Shown here piece after piece: positions 38,620 through 51,629 of a stretch of DNA of 64,000 bases. Numbering within the stretch: the stretch's first letter is position 1; each line of letters begins with the position of its first letter. The stretch is taken from positions 507,358 to 571,357 of the forward strand of contig VWZF01004897.1 in the NCBI GenBank assembly GCA_013396755.1, given 5' to 3'. This stretch comes from Sclerurus mexicanus (taxonomy: Eukaryota > Chordata > Aves > Passeriformes > Furnariidae). Position numbers and translations under genes: made by a program. The notes under the pieces are model-generated. The model was not told where the DNA came from, did no database searches, and worked only from the letters and a program-made list of their open reading frames with translations.

Positions 38620-38728
38620 CGACTGGACAAGTCCTTGAGCAACTCGATCTATTTGTAATTGCCTTGAGCAGGGGCCTGGCCCAGATGATCCCCAGAGGGC
38701 TCTTCCAGCCTAAATTATTCTATGATTC
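38620..38728 (+). mobile_element. CR1 LINE 3' fragment
   Basis: Reads CGACTGGACAAGTCCTTGAG, CAACTCGATCTATTTGTAAT, TGCCTTGAGCAGGGGCCTGG, CCCAGATGATCCCCAGAGGG, CTCTTCCAGCC, TAAATTATTCTATGATTC. This is the plus-strand order of the CR1 3' end (GGACAAG, GAGCAGGGG, GATGATC-CCAGAGG, CTTCCA, ATTCTATGATTC). The element is 5'-truncated and diverged, but retains the octamer-type tail. Confidence 0.88.
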
Positions 38729-38729
38729 C

Positions 38730-41700
38730 TTGGCTGTATTTTCTGCCTTTACACCACACGTTCCCGTAGCAAATCCAAACAGCCTGCAAAGCCCCTGTGA
38801 GAGCAGGTGCTCAAGGTGACGTTATTTAACACACCCCTACCATGGATGGATCACTGCGAGGGTGGGGTGTGCACAGGTACACACCTCAGGGCCTCCCTGA
38901 TGACATTATCTGGATGAAACACTGAACCCAGTAGGAGTAATATCATTAGTTTTCACTCCAAATTTACAGGAAGGGCATGGAAACTTGAAAAAACTCAAAC
39001 CCTTCCTAGCACAGTGATTTTTTATTAAGCAGGTAGTTAGTTTGTCTTCAGAGGTCATCACACTTCAAAATATTTTCATATAAACACTTTGTTTCCACAC
39101 TGTTCTAAGCCTGAGAAATCAGACCGAGCTGGTAACTCCAGGAACCTATGGATACTTTTGAAAGTGGAAACTATTTTCGTGCTTATAAGTAATTCTGTGG
39201 GAGTGAATGTATTTGCAGCTTCCAGGCCAGGCAGGATGACCTTCGCAGAACTTGTAAAATCAAATCAAATAAAAATAGATTCAAACTTTCTTAAAATGAA
39301 ACTGCTTGAAAAAGAAGCCCACGGACTGAAACCCTGGAAGAAAACAGAATGTGCACTCGCAAATCTACTTAAAAATGAAATTTTAAATTTACAATGGCAG
39401 TGTTTGTGTCTCTGCCCCTCTCAGTCTCTCCACTCCCTGCCATTTCTATCTCGTTCTTATCAGAGCTCTGTCAGCCCCTAAACTGACATTTTCCCATCCT
39501 GATCATTCCCAGGATAGAGCAGACGGAATTTTTTTTCACTTGGCTGATGCAAACAGCAGATCATCCTACAGAGAAACGTCAAGGACAGTTCGGAGTCCTA
39601 ATCCCTGACCCGCCTGCCCTTTCCTAACTCGCTATTGACATTGAACTTAGAAAGCTGCAATGCCGAGATGAGATAATGAATTCTGTTTGCTCGGAATGTG
39701 CAAGAGGAAGAGGGGAGATAGGGAGGAGGAAGGGCTCTGTCTGTAAGGGCTCTCTTACACTGCCAGGCCAGCTCAAATCTCCTCACTCCTGAAACTTGGT
39801 TAAAGAAATATCGGGAGAAATAACCACTGTCTTCCCCTCGTTCATTTATTGCTTCACGGGCACATCCAGGGAAGAAGGGAATTACTCATCAACCAGGACT
39901 CCAGAGTCTTCCCTGGTTTCTTTTAGAATCAAGTGCCGTGCGCTCTGATCACGTCCTTTATACTTTTAAACAATTACTTGTTGGTTTGGGAAAATTTAGG
40001 AGAGCCTACTTATCATACTTATAATTCCTAGAGTAGCTCATGTGCACAGATGGTGCTGCCCCAATATCACTCACTCCCACCCACCTCCATTAGAGTCTAA
40101 AGTGGAAATCAATTAAGTTTTGCCATCATGAACCCAGGAACACTCAACTTTGAATGCTGCCATCCATAGCTCTAGCATGTTGAGTCAGAAAACCTGTAAA
40201 TCCTAATGTAAGTCATAAGATTTATCATTTTTAAATAGCACTTGCTGCTTGTTCTTATACTTTATATTGATATTTTCACTAAGTTTTCAATTAAGGACTC
40301 ATTAATCACACCCTGAGGATAATGAGTCCAACTTCTGGAAACTTAGCCAGTTTGCCTATTTTGTATTTTTAGCACTAAATATTCACTTTTAATAATGTAG
40401 TTGTCCTAAGATGCTGAGAGAAAACAACACAATTACTGTTCCTGAAATATGAAAAAAAAAAGTATTTCTAAATCAGTGTTAAAATTCTGAGAATGCCATG
40501 AAGATACAGCTCTTCCTGAGACAAATAATGCCCATTCTGGAATGACTCATTAAGAAGAGCAAAGAGTGGCACCACCTGATGTTGCCTTGTGTGAATTTGA
40601 CTACTCTCTTCCAAAGCACACAGGATACGGAGAAGAAAAAAACACACTAAAGGGACTAGTCTTTCCTGCATATTTAAGCACTTTTGATCAGTAGATATTA
40701 CTGGAATGAAAAAGGAAATGAGAGCTGGAGAAACCAAATTATTTTGGCTGTACTTGTAGAAGAATTAGTTCACCAGGATTTGAAAGTTATTACCACTGTT
40801 ACCACAATTTTTAGCTACTTCCACCTAATTCCTGCTGTGGGAACCAAGGTATTGTCTCACCTTTACTGAGCACTGGTAATACAGAGTCGGCAACTGGGTA
40901 TGACATGGCAGCTCTTAAAAAGCCAGCAGGGTCTAACTACAAGTTAAAATTCATCCTAAAAGTTTAAATTCTTGCATTCTACTAACTCTGCCAGTGTTGG
41001 AATCCGGATCAGGTAAGTATTAACCTCCTGTACAGAGGGAATGACTATGAAGGGTTATCTACGAGTCTACAAACGCACGAACCATCTGAAAACCTGACAC
41101 AAATTTTGAGATGTAGAATTTCATCTGTTCTGCAACTGACCCTCCTCCATGAGGACAACTCAAAGTTAGGCTCATGAGTGGTTTGAAATGGTTATTTGCC
41201 CATTTTCCCCACTGGTGGCTTTGGCTGCCCATTCTTTGCAAAACAGAGCACACGCACCAAACTCCAGCTGCTGGAGCAGAGCTTTTCCTCTCATCTCTTC
41301 CCAGCCACCCTAATCAACATAACTCATGGTAAGAAGGGAGGAAAATTAACATCCTCGCATGGGTATTTCATCAAGATTCTGGAGAGCTTCATAAAGCAGC
41401 CTCTTTTAGAAACCATAAAATGAAACAAGACATATTTCTGGGGTTGTCAGCAGGTAGATCCACTGGTTTTGTGGTAAGTAATCTCTTTGGGAGGAAGTCT
41501 TTGCTCTGATGTCTGCGTTGGATGTTCTGTGGCTCCCCGCAGCCGCCCCAGCGCAGGTCTGTTCACTGGAAGAGGAGGCGGTGATGATATTGCTTCTAAC
41601 AACCAGACTGAAGTATAGCCCCAGGCCATCTTCCAAAGCCCCCTCCAAACAGCCTCTAATTAATTTTAATCCTGCCACTCCAATGAGTCCCAAGAGTGCA

Positions 41701-44700
41701 GCAACCAAAACAAAAAAAACCTTCATCAAGTCATTCAGAGGAGCTCTGACGGCATCACGTCACGATTTTAGGGCTCCAAGCAGAAAGTGCTATAGAAAGC
41801 TTTTAAATGCTGTTTTCCTTTGGTTTCTTTATTTTCTGTTCTCAAAACCAGAAAAAACCTATTTCTGATGAAAACGTAGTTCCCATCCCTCTCCATGCCC
41901 CTCCGGTTCACTCTACAAGGTGGGTGGCAGGGCTCAGGGAGACCCACCACCGTCATCGGCGCAATGGCTCTCTCTGCCCAGCCTGGGCTAAGCGCAGCAG
42001 AGTCATCCTCTCGGCTGCTCCTGCAGCCCTTGACCTCCACAGAAAGGCTGTCTGCAAACCTGGGAACCAGCTCAATGTGCCCAACGCCGTCCTGACGCTG
42101 GACACCCAACACTGGAAGCAGAGCCTCCAGAGCCGCCCTTGGCTTTGACGCCCACGAACCAGCCGCCAGGAGCAGCGGGAGCTGCTCCCTAAGCTGCTCA
42201 TTTTGTCACATCCCTTGGTATGAAAGTAGAAATGCTCACTCTATTTTTGTCTAGCTGATCTACTGCTCACACGGCCTTGCGAATATGAAATTTTGGGGAC
42301 GCTCTCAAATGTAGCAGTAAAAGTGTTCTCGTGGTGAGCTTCTCCACATTTACCTTTCTGTCAAGTTTTATGCAATTTGATTTTACTAACTGAAACACTC
42401 ACAGAAAACAAATTTCTGAATTTCTGTAGAAGATCTCCCGAACTGAATTTTAGATTTGTGTTACATAAGAATACCAGTAATTGAAGACGTGTATAAATAG
42501 AACAGAGGTGCTCATGGAGAGGGAAGCTCAGGAAGACAAGAATGAGCAATTACATTGTGATGTGAATCAGTCGCGAATATTTCCTTGTGAATCACCTTTG
42601 CAAAAAATGTTGTTTATCCTGTTGGTTTATTCCGTTTTATATGTGCATGGAAGGAATTAAGCCTTAAGAGTTTCTTGGGAAAAGGGCTTTGGCTGGAGAT
42701 ACTGTGTGAGGAGACAGAGACACTTAAAATGGGCTATTAATGACAGATCAGAGTAAGGCACATGAAAAGGACTGGATTAGAAATGCAGAGACCCCCTCTC
42801 CCATTATACAGATTATAAATTGGGGGCCACACTATTTTCCCCCCACATCTCCACAGTTCTGATACATTATGTAGAACAGACATACATATTTTCCCTTCAT
42901 TGTTCAATGTATGGCTCCCTATATTTACTTTATACAATTCAAATGCTGCTCTGACGTCCAAGTTATTAAATTCCTTGTAAGCTTTTCCTCAAATCCCTTG
43001 TGATCCAAGGTGCTATTATTACCTCTATTGCACTGACTGTGGAGCTGAGATCTATAGTGATTAAAGGAAATGTATCTCCTAACTGCAGATGCCTAATTAA
43101 GAGAGGTCTACAAACTGTTTTCTCAGATCACTCCTTATGTGTCCAAAATGCTCTTCAGCAGCAGTTGAGTACAAATTCAGAGCCCTGCATCTCAAATGAA
43201 CCATGAAGAAATTGAAGAATACCCAATTAGTAACAGTCTGTGAAAAGTTAGGTTGAAGTGAATTAACCAGCATCACAAAAGAGGAAAAGGTGGTAAGGGA
43301 AGAGAAAACAATCAGTTTTCCAAGGCAGCATTCAACCATCTTAACCAGCAAATAATCCTTTGTTCTCCTTTTCATAGGCTGATTTGCTACTTCCAACTTT
43401 TGGAGCAGACAAAAAAGGGGTCCTGCAGCCAGCAGCATCCTCCATCTCAACCCCTGCTCCTTCCTCCTCCTCCCCTGTGCTGGCCCCAGCAGGGGTCACT
43501 CAGAGCCCAGGAACCACGGGCTGCCCAGCGCCGCCTCGGATGGGCAACCTATGGATCATGCTGACACCACCATGGTGTGTCACCACGCAGTGCCAACATG
43601 ATTCGCCTTCTTTACTGTCCCTGTATTTCCAACATCACACTCATGGCCAGTGCGTGCCTCGCCACGGGCCTGGCTGAGGTCAGCACCAGCACCAGCACCT
43701 CCTACATCGGCTGGCCTGAGCCTCCTCCTGCTCCCATCAGCCTGCAGCCCTGGAGAAGGGCTGCGCCACCACAGCATCTGGCTCTTTCAATGCCAAGTCA
43801 GATATGGATGGTCTTGTCTTGTCCGCTCCCCTCCACTGATGACAATTCTCTCCCTCCCTGGGAAGTGCCAAAGACAGACCCCCTGTGCTGCTGTGGAGCC
43901 CGTGTTACATGGACATCGGAGGCTCCTCCTTCCCACATGGGAGGGATAAGAAGTGCCAAAGCCAATGTTATCCTGGAGCTTCCACCGTGGAGCAAAGATG
44001 CCAAATATGTAAAGAAGTGCCTTCTGCTTCCAAGGTGTGCCTATTCAGCTGCATTAAATTCCTTGAGAGCTTCTTAGTATTTACACGCTCCCTCCTTGCA
44101 AACAGCCCTGCAGTATCTGGAACGCTCCAAAGTGTCCGTGCCAAATACAGTGATTCATTGCACTGCATTAATAATGGGCAAGGAAAAAGGCTTTTGAGTT
44201 CCGTAACCCATAACAACTTTGAAAAGAACAAAGGGCCCTCTCCAAAGTCACTGGAGTTAATGGGCTCTTTTACTCAAGCCCAACCTGGGTTTCCTGAATG
44301 CCGGAACACGAGCTCCTGCCACGTCCCTGCAGACACCCTCGCTGGGGCAACAGTGGCTGTTCATTACCCACCTCCCGGTAATGGAACAAACTCATGCAAG
44401 GTAAAGAAAGGCACCGATGGTCTGTGGAAGTGACTGGAACCAGAGACATGGAACCAGCATGGAAGCAGGCCCGATGTCCCCGCTCCCCAGCGCAGACAGC
44501 GGCTCGCCCAGGCTCCCCGCAGGATGTTTCAATCCCGTGCCTGCTTACCCAGCGAGCATTAATCCTTATCAAAGACATCATGTGCGCACAGTAAGGAAAC
44601 CATTTTCTCTCCTCCTTCCCCAAGGATCACATTTCTCTGGCTGCCTCTGGCGGAGTCTCCCCCAGAAGCCGACACAGAACCCACCTTCCCAGGCAGCACG

Positions 44701-46785
44701 CAGAAAGCATCCAGAGCAAATCTGTGCAGGACCATTATCCAACCTGGCTTTTTGGTCTCCTGGGATCAAAGAGCAGCTCAGTGTCTTTTAAAACCAATTC
44801 CTTTCACAGATCCACAGAGAGGATAATAGGCTGATTAGGCAGAAAGCCTGAAGTGGGGGGACTCTCTTTTCACACAAAATGCTGGTTTATCTTTCACAAG
44901 GCACATTTGATTTAGTGGTATTTCAGTCATTCATTTTGTTTAAATACATTTCAACTACCTTACATATCCATGTGGAAAAAACTCATCAACTCTGAGACTT
45001 GATTTGAGAGAAGCTCATAGTTTATGGATTTAAGAGAAAGACTCTCATGGCAACACCCGGCTTAGGAAAATTTGTTTTAGTTCAGTATTTTTCTTCTCCT
45101 TTTGAAGCCAGCTACTCTTCTTGAACCTGATTTTCTAGGGACCTACTCAGGAAGCGAGATCGCCTGCCTGGCCATTCCCGCCTCACGTCCAGTTTGGCAA
45201 ATTTCAGCTAAAACCGAAGAAGAGGAGAAGTCTCAAAGACATTCTGTGTGACTGCGGATGTTGAGGAGTGGTCGGTGCCTGGAGGAAGCGGCGCTCCAGG
45301 GAGAGGAGTCCAGCACAGCCCGTGTGGCAGCGCAGCTCTCGGCTGCACCAGGGCAACACACGGTCCCAGCAGGTGTTGCCATGGGACAGAGAGAGCAAGC
45401 TGAGGACATGGCCTCCACGGAAAAGTAAACCTTACGGATTCACCGACAGAGAAATTCATTTTACTCTAAGCACTGTATTTCAGAAATGCGCAGTCTCAGG
45501 CTAAGAAGGACAATTCAAGGCTGACACAAACCCGTGGCCAGTTCCCTTCAGTGCACTGGGAAGGTGTCACGGAGTGCTGGGTTGCCAGGCCAAATGTTCT
45601 GCTGGTGTTTCCTGGCGTGCCCGTACGAGATAACTTGGGACATGAGGATTAGTAGGAATCAGAAAGAGACTTAAACGACACTTGAGGTGAACTGACATTA
45701 GTCCACAGCATGCAGAGGCAGAGGAGCCATTCCCAGCTTCCCTGGAAGAGGGAGTGCCTGCCCGGATTCCTGCCAACACGGGGAGGGGGATGCAGGATCC
45801 AGGAGGAAGCGCACCCGCACCTCCGCACTGCTCTTTTGTATTTCAATTTTCTTTGGCCAGTGGGGATGATTTTATAGCATCACAGCAGAACATTATCTTT
45901 TATACTTTGACAAAATGAAACCGAGTCCTTGGGATTTTTTCACCCATTGCTCTCTTGGCTACTTCACTGCAGTACTATTTCATTACTTATTGATTTTTCA
46001 ACGTGCTGTCTGCATCGCTGTAATTTACACAAGTTCTGATAGCCCTCAGCGATTCTTAACACCTCAGGGTGAGATCATGGAGTTCACTTGAGATACCAAA
46101 GGTAGGCAAGAAGTTCTTCAGAAAAGAAGACAAATTGACAAACTTGATAGTCAAGGAGGAAATCTGAGCAGTTGCAGGCATATCGTACCCTAAATTATCA
46201 CGATGTTTTTCTTAGCCAAATTGAGTTAGAGCAAATTTTACCCCCCAAAGGAGTCTCACATACAGCTAATAAGGGACTGCGAAGTGTACGGCTAAACCCC
46301 AAGAAATTAATAATGCACGTCCCTCACGTGGCAGCTGAACTAATGCTACTTTTGCTGGAGCTGGAGACGACCACTGGTCTCGGACGGATGGGTGACAGAG
46401 AAGGCAGCCTCGTCGTGAGCCAGGACAGGGAACTACAAGGAACTTCTCTTACACTGACACAAGTAACTGCTGCTTCTTCAAGGCCTTTCCCACATTTCTG
46501 CCACCCTGAGCTGCTCAGAGAAGGCACCTGTGGCAGGGCTGTGTTCACTCTGACCAGACAAGCCCGATGCCCCTGCCACGATGCGATGCTCTAAGGTCGC
46601 TGCTCCTCAGAGCTCCCACACTGGGATGCTTCTGCAGGAAGTCAGTGAGTGCTTAGTGAAATGAGCACTAATCCTGTCAGAGGGTCTGATGCTGCTCCTA
46701 TCACACACACTGACAGTGCTTCCAATCACTTCAGGAAATTTGAGTCCATGCAGACTGGCCTTTCCTTCTTTCCAGGTAAACTACA
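38730..46785. other. Unique non-coding DNA
   Basis: Predominantly AT-rich to about 43400, then more mixed. No gene, RNA or mobile element was recognised. Frames looked at and not accepted are the minus-strand frame whose first ATG is at 41724-41726 (hydrophobic first 20 residues, no other support), the minus-strand frame 43097-43450 and the plus-strand frame 43577-44077. Confidence 0.6.
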
Positions 46786-46835
46786 AAATCACAGAATCAG
46801 AGAATACCCCGAGTTGGAAGGGACAAACTAGCACC
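46786..46835 (-). mobile_element. Short CR1 LINE 3' end
   Basis: The plus strand reads AATCACAGAATCAGAGAATA, then CCCCGAGTTGGAAGGGAC, then AAACTAGCACC. This is the reverse complement of a CR1 3' end with its octamer tail (ATCACAGAATCA) and GTTGGAAGGGAC block. Only about 50 bases are preserved. Confidence 0.85.
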
Positions 46836-46839
46836 TTCA

Positions 46840-49800
46840 ACTATTGCTTTTAAAAACTGTTATGTAACCATATTTACATAATGCTGTAACTGCTAATGAG
46901 GCCAAGTTAATGATACTAATATTTACTGACCCACAACAATATGTTTTATTCTGTAACTTTAAAGGAAAACAGGAATGACCTTATAAGAACCTGAACTGCA
47001 TCACTTCCTGACTTTGCTTTTGATAATCCCCACACTACATGACTTTTTCTACCCCCCCCGCCTTCGCTCACCCTCTGTGCATGCACACCCTCCCTTTGTG
47101 CACGCCCGCCCGCTGTGCACACTCATCCCTTGTACTCACCCTCTATGCACACTCACCCCTGGTGCACACCCACTCTTCGTGTGTGCACACTCATTTACAG
47201 TCTTGACTGCACAAAACTGTTCCTCAGTGCTCTGTGAATAATGCCAGGAACAGACACTCTTCAACAAAATCGATACTCTGAAAGTGCTGGTTTAGGGTTG
47301 CAGTAGTTTTTGGTTGTGTTTCTGAGTTATTCCTACTGACCTGAGTTCAAAAACAAGGTATTGATTTATAAAGTACCCTCAGTAAATACATGTGCATTGC
47401 CTGCTCCCCCCAATAACCTGGAGCACCCGGAGCAGGGTGCCAGCACAGCTCGGGGACCCGCACGGTGGGTCAGGGCGTTTCCAAAAGCTGCCAGACTTTT
47501 CTGACAAAAAAGGGCGATGGAGGGAACATTCCAAAAGCTCTGCGAGTGCCTGGGCTGGGAGCCGGAACGAAGATGAGGGAGAAATCAGGAGGGGGAGGAC
47601 TCTTTTCTAAGGGAAGTCCTGGGAATAATGACATTTGTTATGTGTTTGCGAGTGGCATATAGGAAAAATTCAGCTTGTGTTATCTGATGGTGCCCAGAGA
47701 TCTGTCTCCACTTGGGAACTGTTGGGGTGTATCACTAACTTCCACAGTAAATGCATCCTTCTTTGCCTGAAGGATAAAGTCCACGCTGATTTGCTCATGT
47801 GGGTTTTAATTAAAGTACCCAAATCATCCAGCAGGTTTGAGAATAATGCCCCTACATCGGAACTGGCAACAGATCATAGGGCTGAGCACCCCAAGGAGCG
47901 AGCGGTACCTGCAGCCCCAGCACGCGGAGCAGAGCCAGCGCTGGCCCGTCCCGATCCATCCACGGGGATCACATCCACACTGCTGCTGCAGCACTGCACC
48001 TCAGAACGAAGCCCTGCACCTGGGGACCACCATTAGAGTCTGCTACAGCTGCTCTTTCTAATTTGGGATGCTCACCACAAGTATGTCTGTCACCAACACA
48101 TATTTTATCAGAAACCAAGATTTAGAGAGAAAAATATCCCATATTTTCCCTTGAACTTACAATGTCACATGAAACCAGTCTTACGGGAAGTAAGACAAAC
48201 AGAAATGTTAGCAAAACCCCCTGAAATATGTAAAACATACCCATGTAGGGTGCCCGTGCCTGTCTTACTAGTCCCTGCTTTAAGTTTCTCACGATATTTA
48301 CTGTTCTCAGAGTCAAAATACAAATCTGGGTCAGTTGCTATGAGAATCTGCCTATCCTGTAGTTACCGATTTCTGCTGCACGTGCACTTGTGTGATGAAA
48401 TCCCTTTGCTCCTCAACCGAGGCACCGCCTCACTCGAGCATCCCTGAGGACGGCCAGCACCAGACTGCAGGGAACACAGCCCCAGACTGGCAAACTCGAG
48501 CAGAGACTGAAAGGATAGAGACTTTCGGGCTGTATCCAAAGCATGTATTTGGATTTAAAAGGAAGTATTTCTGCTGTCACTGTTTTCCAGATCAAGCATT
48601 CATCCTGAGAGGGTCTTTTCTTCTAGCAATGAGGCTGAAAAGAAGGCTGGATGCCCCAAGAGGCTGAGTTCCCCTTGCCAGTGAACTGACCATGGGACAA
48701 CCAGAAACAAGGTGGTCAGTAAAATCAGAGAAACCAACTATCAAAGAAGCTCTGTAAGCTCTTCCATGGCATCTTTCAGCTTGTTTCCCACTGCAGACCT
48801 GGAAGAATCGGACAGTTCAACGAGGGCAGCAGCCAGAGCTGCTGACACTCCGCCCCCCCTGTGCTCCTGCCTCGTGTGATGTCAAAGTCAGGTGGTTTAC
48901 AAAGTACAAAAAGGGATCTGACTCTTCATGCATTCAGAAAGATTATAACACTTGTATTGCCATGGAGTGAAACCGGCAACAAGCAGTGGCCTTCCCTTCC
49001 CACTGCCCTCCCGGCAGCGTGACGTGCACCCGCTCCCAGCACACAGTCCTGCGCTGGGGCTGCACGATCCACGGAGATCTTCCAGAGCAGCACTTCTTCA
49101 TGAGAGCTGTCAGCCACGGAATCCCAGCTTCATGGGAATGTGCTGGTTTAAGCCCATCTCGTGAGGATTCCCAGCCACTTTTTGACAGAGACCTGCCCAC
49201 CCTCTCCACCCTCATGCAGCCCTCTGGTGTCTCGGCAGTTCCCACCCAGTAGCAACGTCCTACAGCCTGTATGGACAATACACATCTCAGGTATTGACAG
49301 CGTTTGAGAGAGTCCATCAATTTAGCTCATTACAAAGGCAAAGTCAAATGCATCCAAAATTAATGAAATTTTCCAGACAATAAAATTTTTAGAAGTACTG
49401 TGTGTTCATTTTAATAGTTTATGAATTTGAAGTGGCTGATCTCTCCCTATTTTTACTATCATAAGCCACTCAGACAACAACTGTTACACGTATTTCCATA
49501 ACATTGTTCTAACTTTAGCTCATTGCATAGTTTTATTTCATATTCCTCAACGGTTGTACTTCAAAACTTACAGTCTTGCTACAAAGGTCACATACGACCA
49601 CGTCTAAGTCCTCTAAGATTTGTGATTCCGAAACACTAAGCTGATGTTGGTTTAATTGATTCTGTGGAAGCAGCGATGCCTGTAACTCTTGAGAATTAGG
49701 CCTTCCACAAACTGGCAAACTTTCAGCGGGTAAAATAAATACCCTCATCTCCCTGTGATAGAGGGTATATGCACAGCACGCAGTTGTATCAACACACCTC

Positions 49801-50500
49801 TCAAACGATGCACTTTAGTTTAAATACTGTGTCCAAAGGAGCCAAAGGACCACAGTTTGCGGAGGACAAGCCCCAAACAAACAACAGGAACATGTCCCAG
49901 CCGTTCCCTTTCTCGGGGGCGGCTGCGCCACAGCCCAGAGATTCGGGCAGCCTGGAGGGTTCCAGCAGCCCAGGGTGACCTCACTGCACCGCCAAGCACC
50001 CAAATGAGCCCATCCAGCGGCACAGGCTCCCGGGATCCCCCTCAGCCTCCCCCCGCCCAGGCCGTGCCCCACGTGCCCTGACACGATCCCATGGAGTGTC
50101 AGACACACCTGCTTTGGGATCCCCGAGCCTGGCCTGCACACTTCCCAGGACAGATGTAATAAAACTAATTTATTGCCCCTTTTCCCCAACAGGATTATAG
50201 AAACATAAACAAAGAAATGCTGCGTTCTTCAAGGAAAGGCCCCTTGAACTCACGGACATGACTGGGAGATTTAAGACCGCTCTTCCCAGAATAAGGCTCA
50301 GAGTAAAACTTCCCTTACCCTATTTCTGCAGAGGTCTGGAGAAGGGACAGCAGTTTGGGTTTGAGGCTGGTTTCGCTTTGAGAGGGCAAAGCCTTAGCCG
50401 GGGTGTCGACATCCCCCACACGAGGAGGCAGCTGGGGGCTGTCGGGGAAGCTCAGACCACGCTGCAGATGAAGGATATGAAACTAATTACACCGAAGTCA
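46840..50500. other. Unique non-coding DNA with a degenerate tandem repeat
   Basis: AT-rich at both ends of the stretch, with the CACTC/TGTGCAC repeat at 47060-47192 and GC-richer DNA at 49900-50080. No gene or RNA was recognised. Confidence 0.6.
47060..47192 (+). repeat. Degenerate CACTCAYCCC/TGTGCAC minisatellite
   Basis: About seven imprecise copies of a 16-20-base unit, with CTCACCCTCTGTGCATGCA and CTCACCCTCTATGCACACT as the clearest pair. Spacing and sequence vary, so the array is old or has been scrambled by slippage. It is preceded by a C-run at about 47053-47060. Confidence 0.75.
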
Positions 50501-50504
50501 TAAA

Positions 50505-51190
50505 GTGTTACGGAGCAGATCCGCGGCCCGGCCGATGACAGCGCGTACACGTCGGGAGGAACACCAACAGCTTGTCAGGACCTTCCGCACGCCCGCGCCT
50601 CCCTCCCGGCCCCTTCCCGTGCTCTCTGCAGGATGGGATCCCGCTCCCCAGCTCCAGCCGGGCGGATGCGAGCCCAAACCCCCCAGCTGCGCTGCAGGTG
50701 AGCCCTGAGCCGATCCAGACGAGCCGGGCCCGGCGCCCAGCAGACATCACTGCGGTGCTGCCGGCACTGGGGCGCTCCCAGCCCGCTCCTGCTCCTGCTC
50801 CTGCTCTGCCCCGGGCCCGGGCGACGGGAGCAGAGTGCCCGGGCACTGCTTTCCCAGTAGCTTTTCCCTGGGTTTTGCTGGTAATAACATTACGGTTTTC
50901 CCTGCGCTGGCAGTCGGATGAGAGGAGCCTGCAGCCTTCGGAGGGATCGATCCGATCGATCCCAGAGGCTCCATGTCATTTCCAGGGGATTTGCTAAAGA
51001 AGCTACTTATGACCCTTTTTCATTTCCACCAACTCATTACCAGCTGCTGCTGCTCCCTGCACTCCAGCAGCACCTGCAGGACCGGCTCCCAGCCCCGGGT
51101 CCCGGTGCAGAGCCCTCTCCCGGGGCCGGCCGAGCGTCGGAGCCCAGGGCCGGCGGTGGGCGACCCGGCTCTCCCTCTGCGCAGGCACGC
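50505..51190. promoter_or_regulatory. CpG-rich patch
   Basis: CpG dinucleotides are frequent at 50515-50570, 50585-50600, 50655-50850 and 51090-51190 (words such as TCCGCGGCCCGGCCGATGAC and GGGGCCGGCCGAGCG), with a less CpG-rich gap at 50870-51060. A 21-base palindrome (GGGATCGAT, CCG, ATCGATCCC) lies at 50943-50963. The patch could be a CpG island for an unseen transcript. Open frames on both strands are uninformative here. Confidence 0.45.
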
Positions 51191-51239
51191 ACACGCTCGC
51201 CTTTCTTTTCTCTTTTTTAAAGGGCAGCCCAGCGGCAGA

Positions 51240-51510
51240 CTAAGCAACTGATCCCCTGGCTTAACTTTTAAATTAAGACCATTGTAAATTTGGGAACTCG
51301 AGAAGAGATGGAGAGGACACCCATAATCCTTTGCAAATGTCAAGTGGCTCTCGATATTGGTTACTTTTCAAAGGTAGCTAGGCTACAGCGCGCGCAGTAA
51401 TGAAAAAGCCCTGCCAGGCCCACTCCATAGGGCTTCAGTCAATATACATAATATTATTGGGCTTTGAAAGGATTAAAGATTGTTTCTTTTGCTTCCCTGT
51501 AATATGGTGA
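51240..51510. promoter_or_regulatory. Candidate distal regulatory element (POU/SOX/homeodomain-like words)
   Basis: Directly beside the CpG-rich patch is an AT-rich segment with CCATAATCC at 51321, TTTGCAAAT at 51330-51338 (octamer-like), CTTTGAAAGG at 51462, and ATTGTTT at 51479-51485 (SOX-like). Dense, varied transcription-factor words next to CpG-rich DNA are typical of conserved vertebrate enhancers. This is judged only from motifs and not from alignment. Confidence 0.25.
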
Positions 51511-51514
51511 TCCA

Positions 51515-51625
51515 GCGCGCGTTGGACCGCGAGCGCGCCCCTCCCGCGGGCAGGCCCTGGAGGATGCTCAGCACCCTCGGTCCCTCCGCCGCCGCTGACA
51601 CGGGCACCCCGCCGCCCTCTCCCAG
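51515..51625. other. Short CpG-rich segment
   Basis: Words such as CCAGCGCGCGTTGGACCGCG and AGCGCGCCCCTCCCGCGGGC, then GCCGCCGCTGACACGGGCAC, give a high CpG density for about 110 bases, bounded by AT-rich DNA on both sides. It is too short for a standard CpG-island call on its own. Confidence 0.5.
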
Positions 51626-51629
51626 GCAA

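Noticed and set aside
50943..50963. Palindrome GGGATCGAT-CCG-ATCGATCCC
   Set aside because: Nine-base arms are close to chance expectation over all spacer sizes, and it arises from overlapping ATCGAT words.
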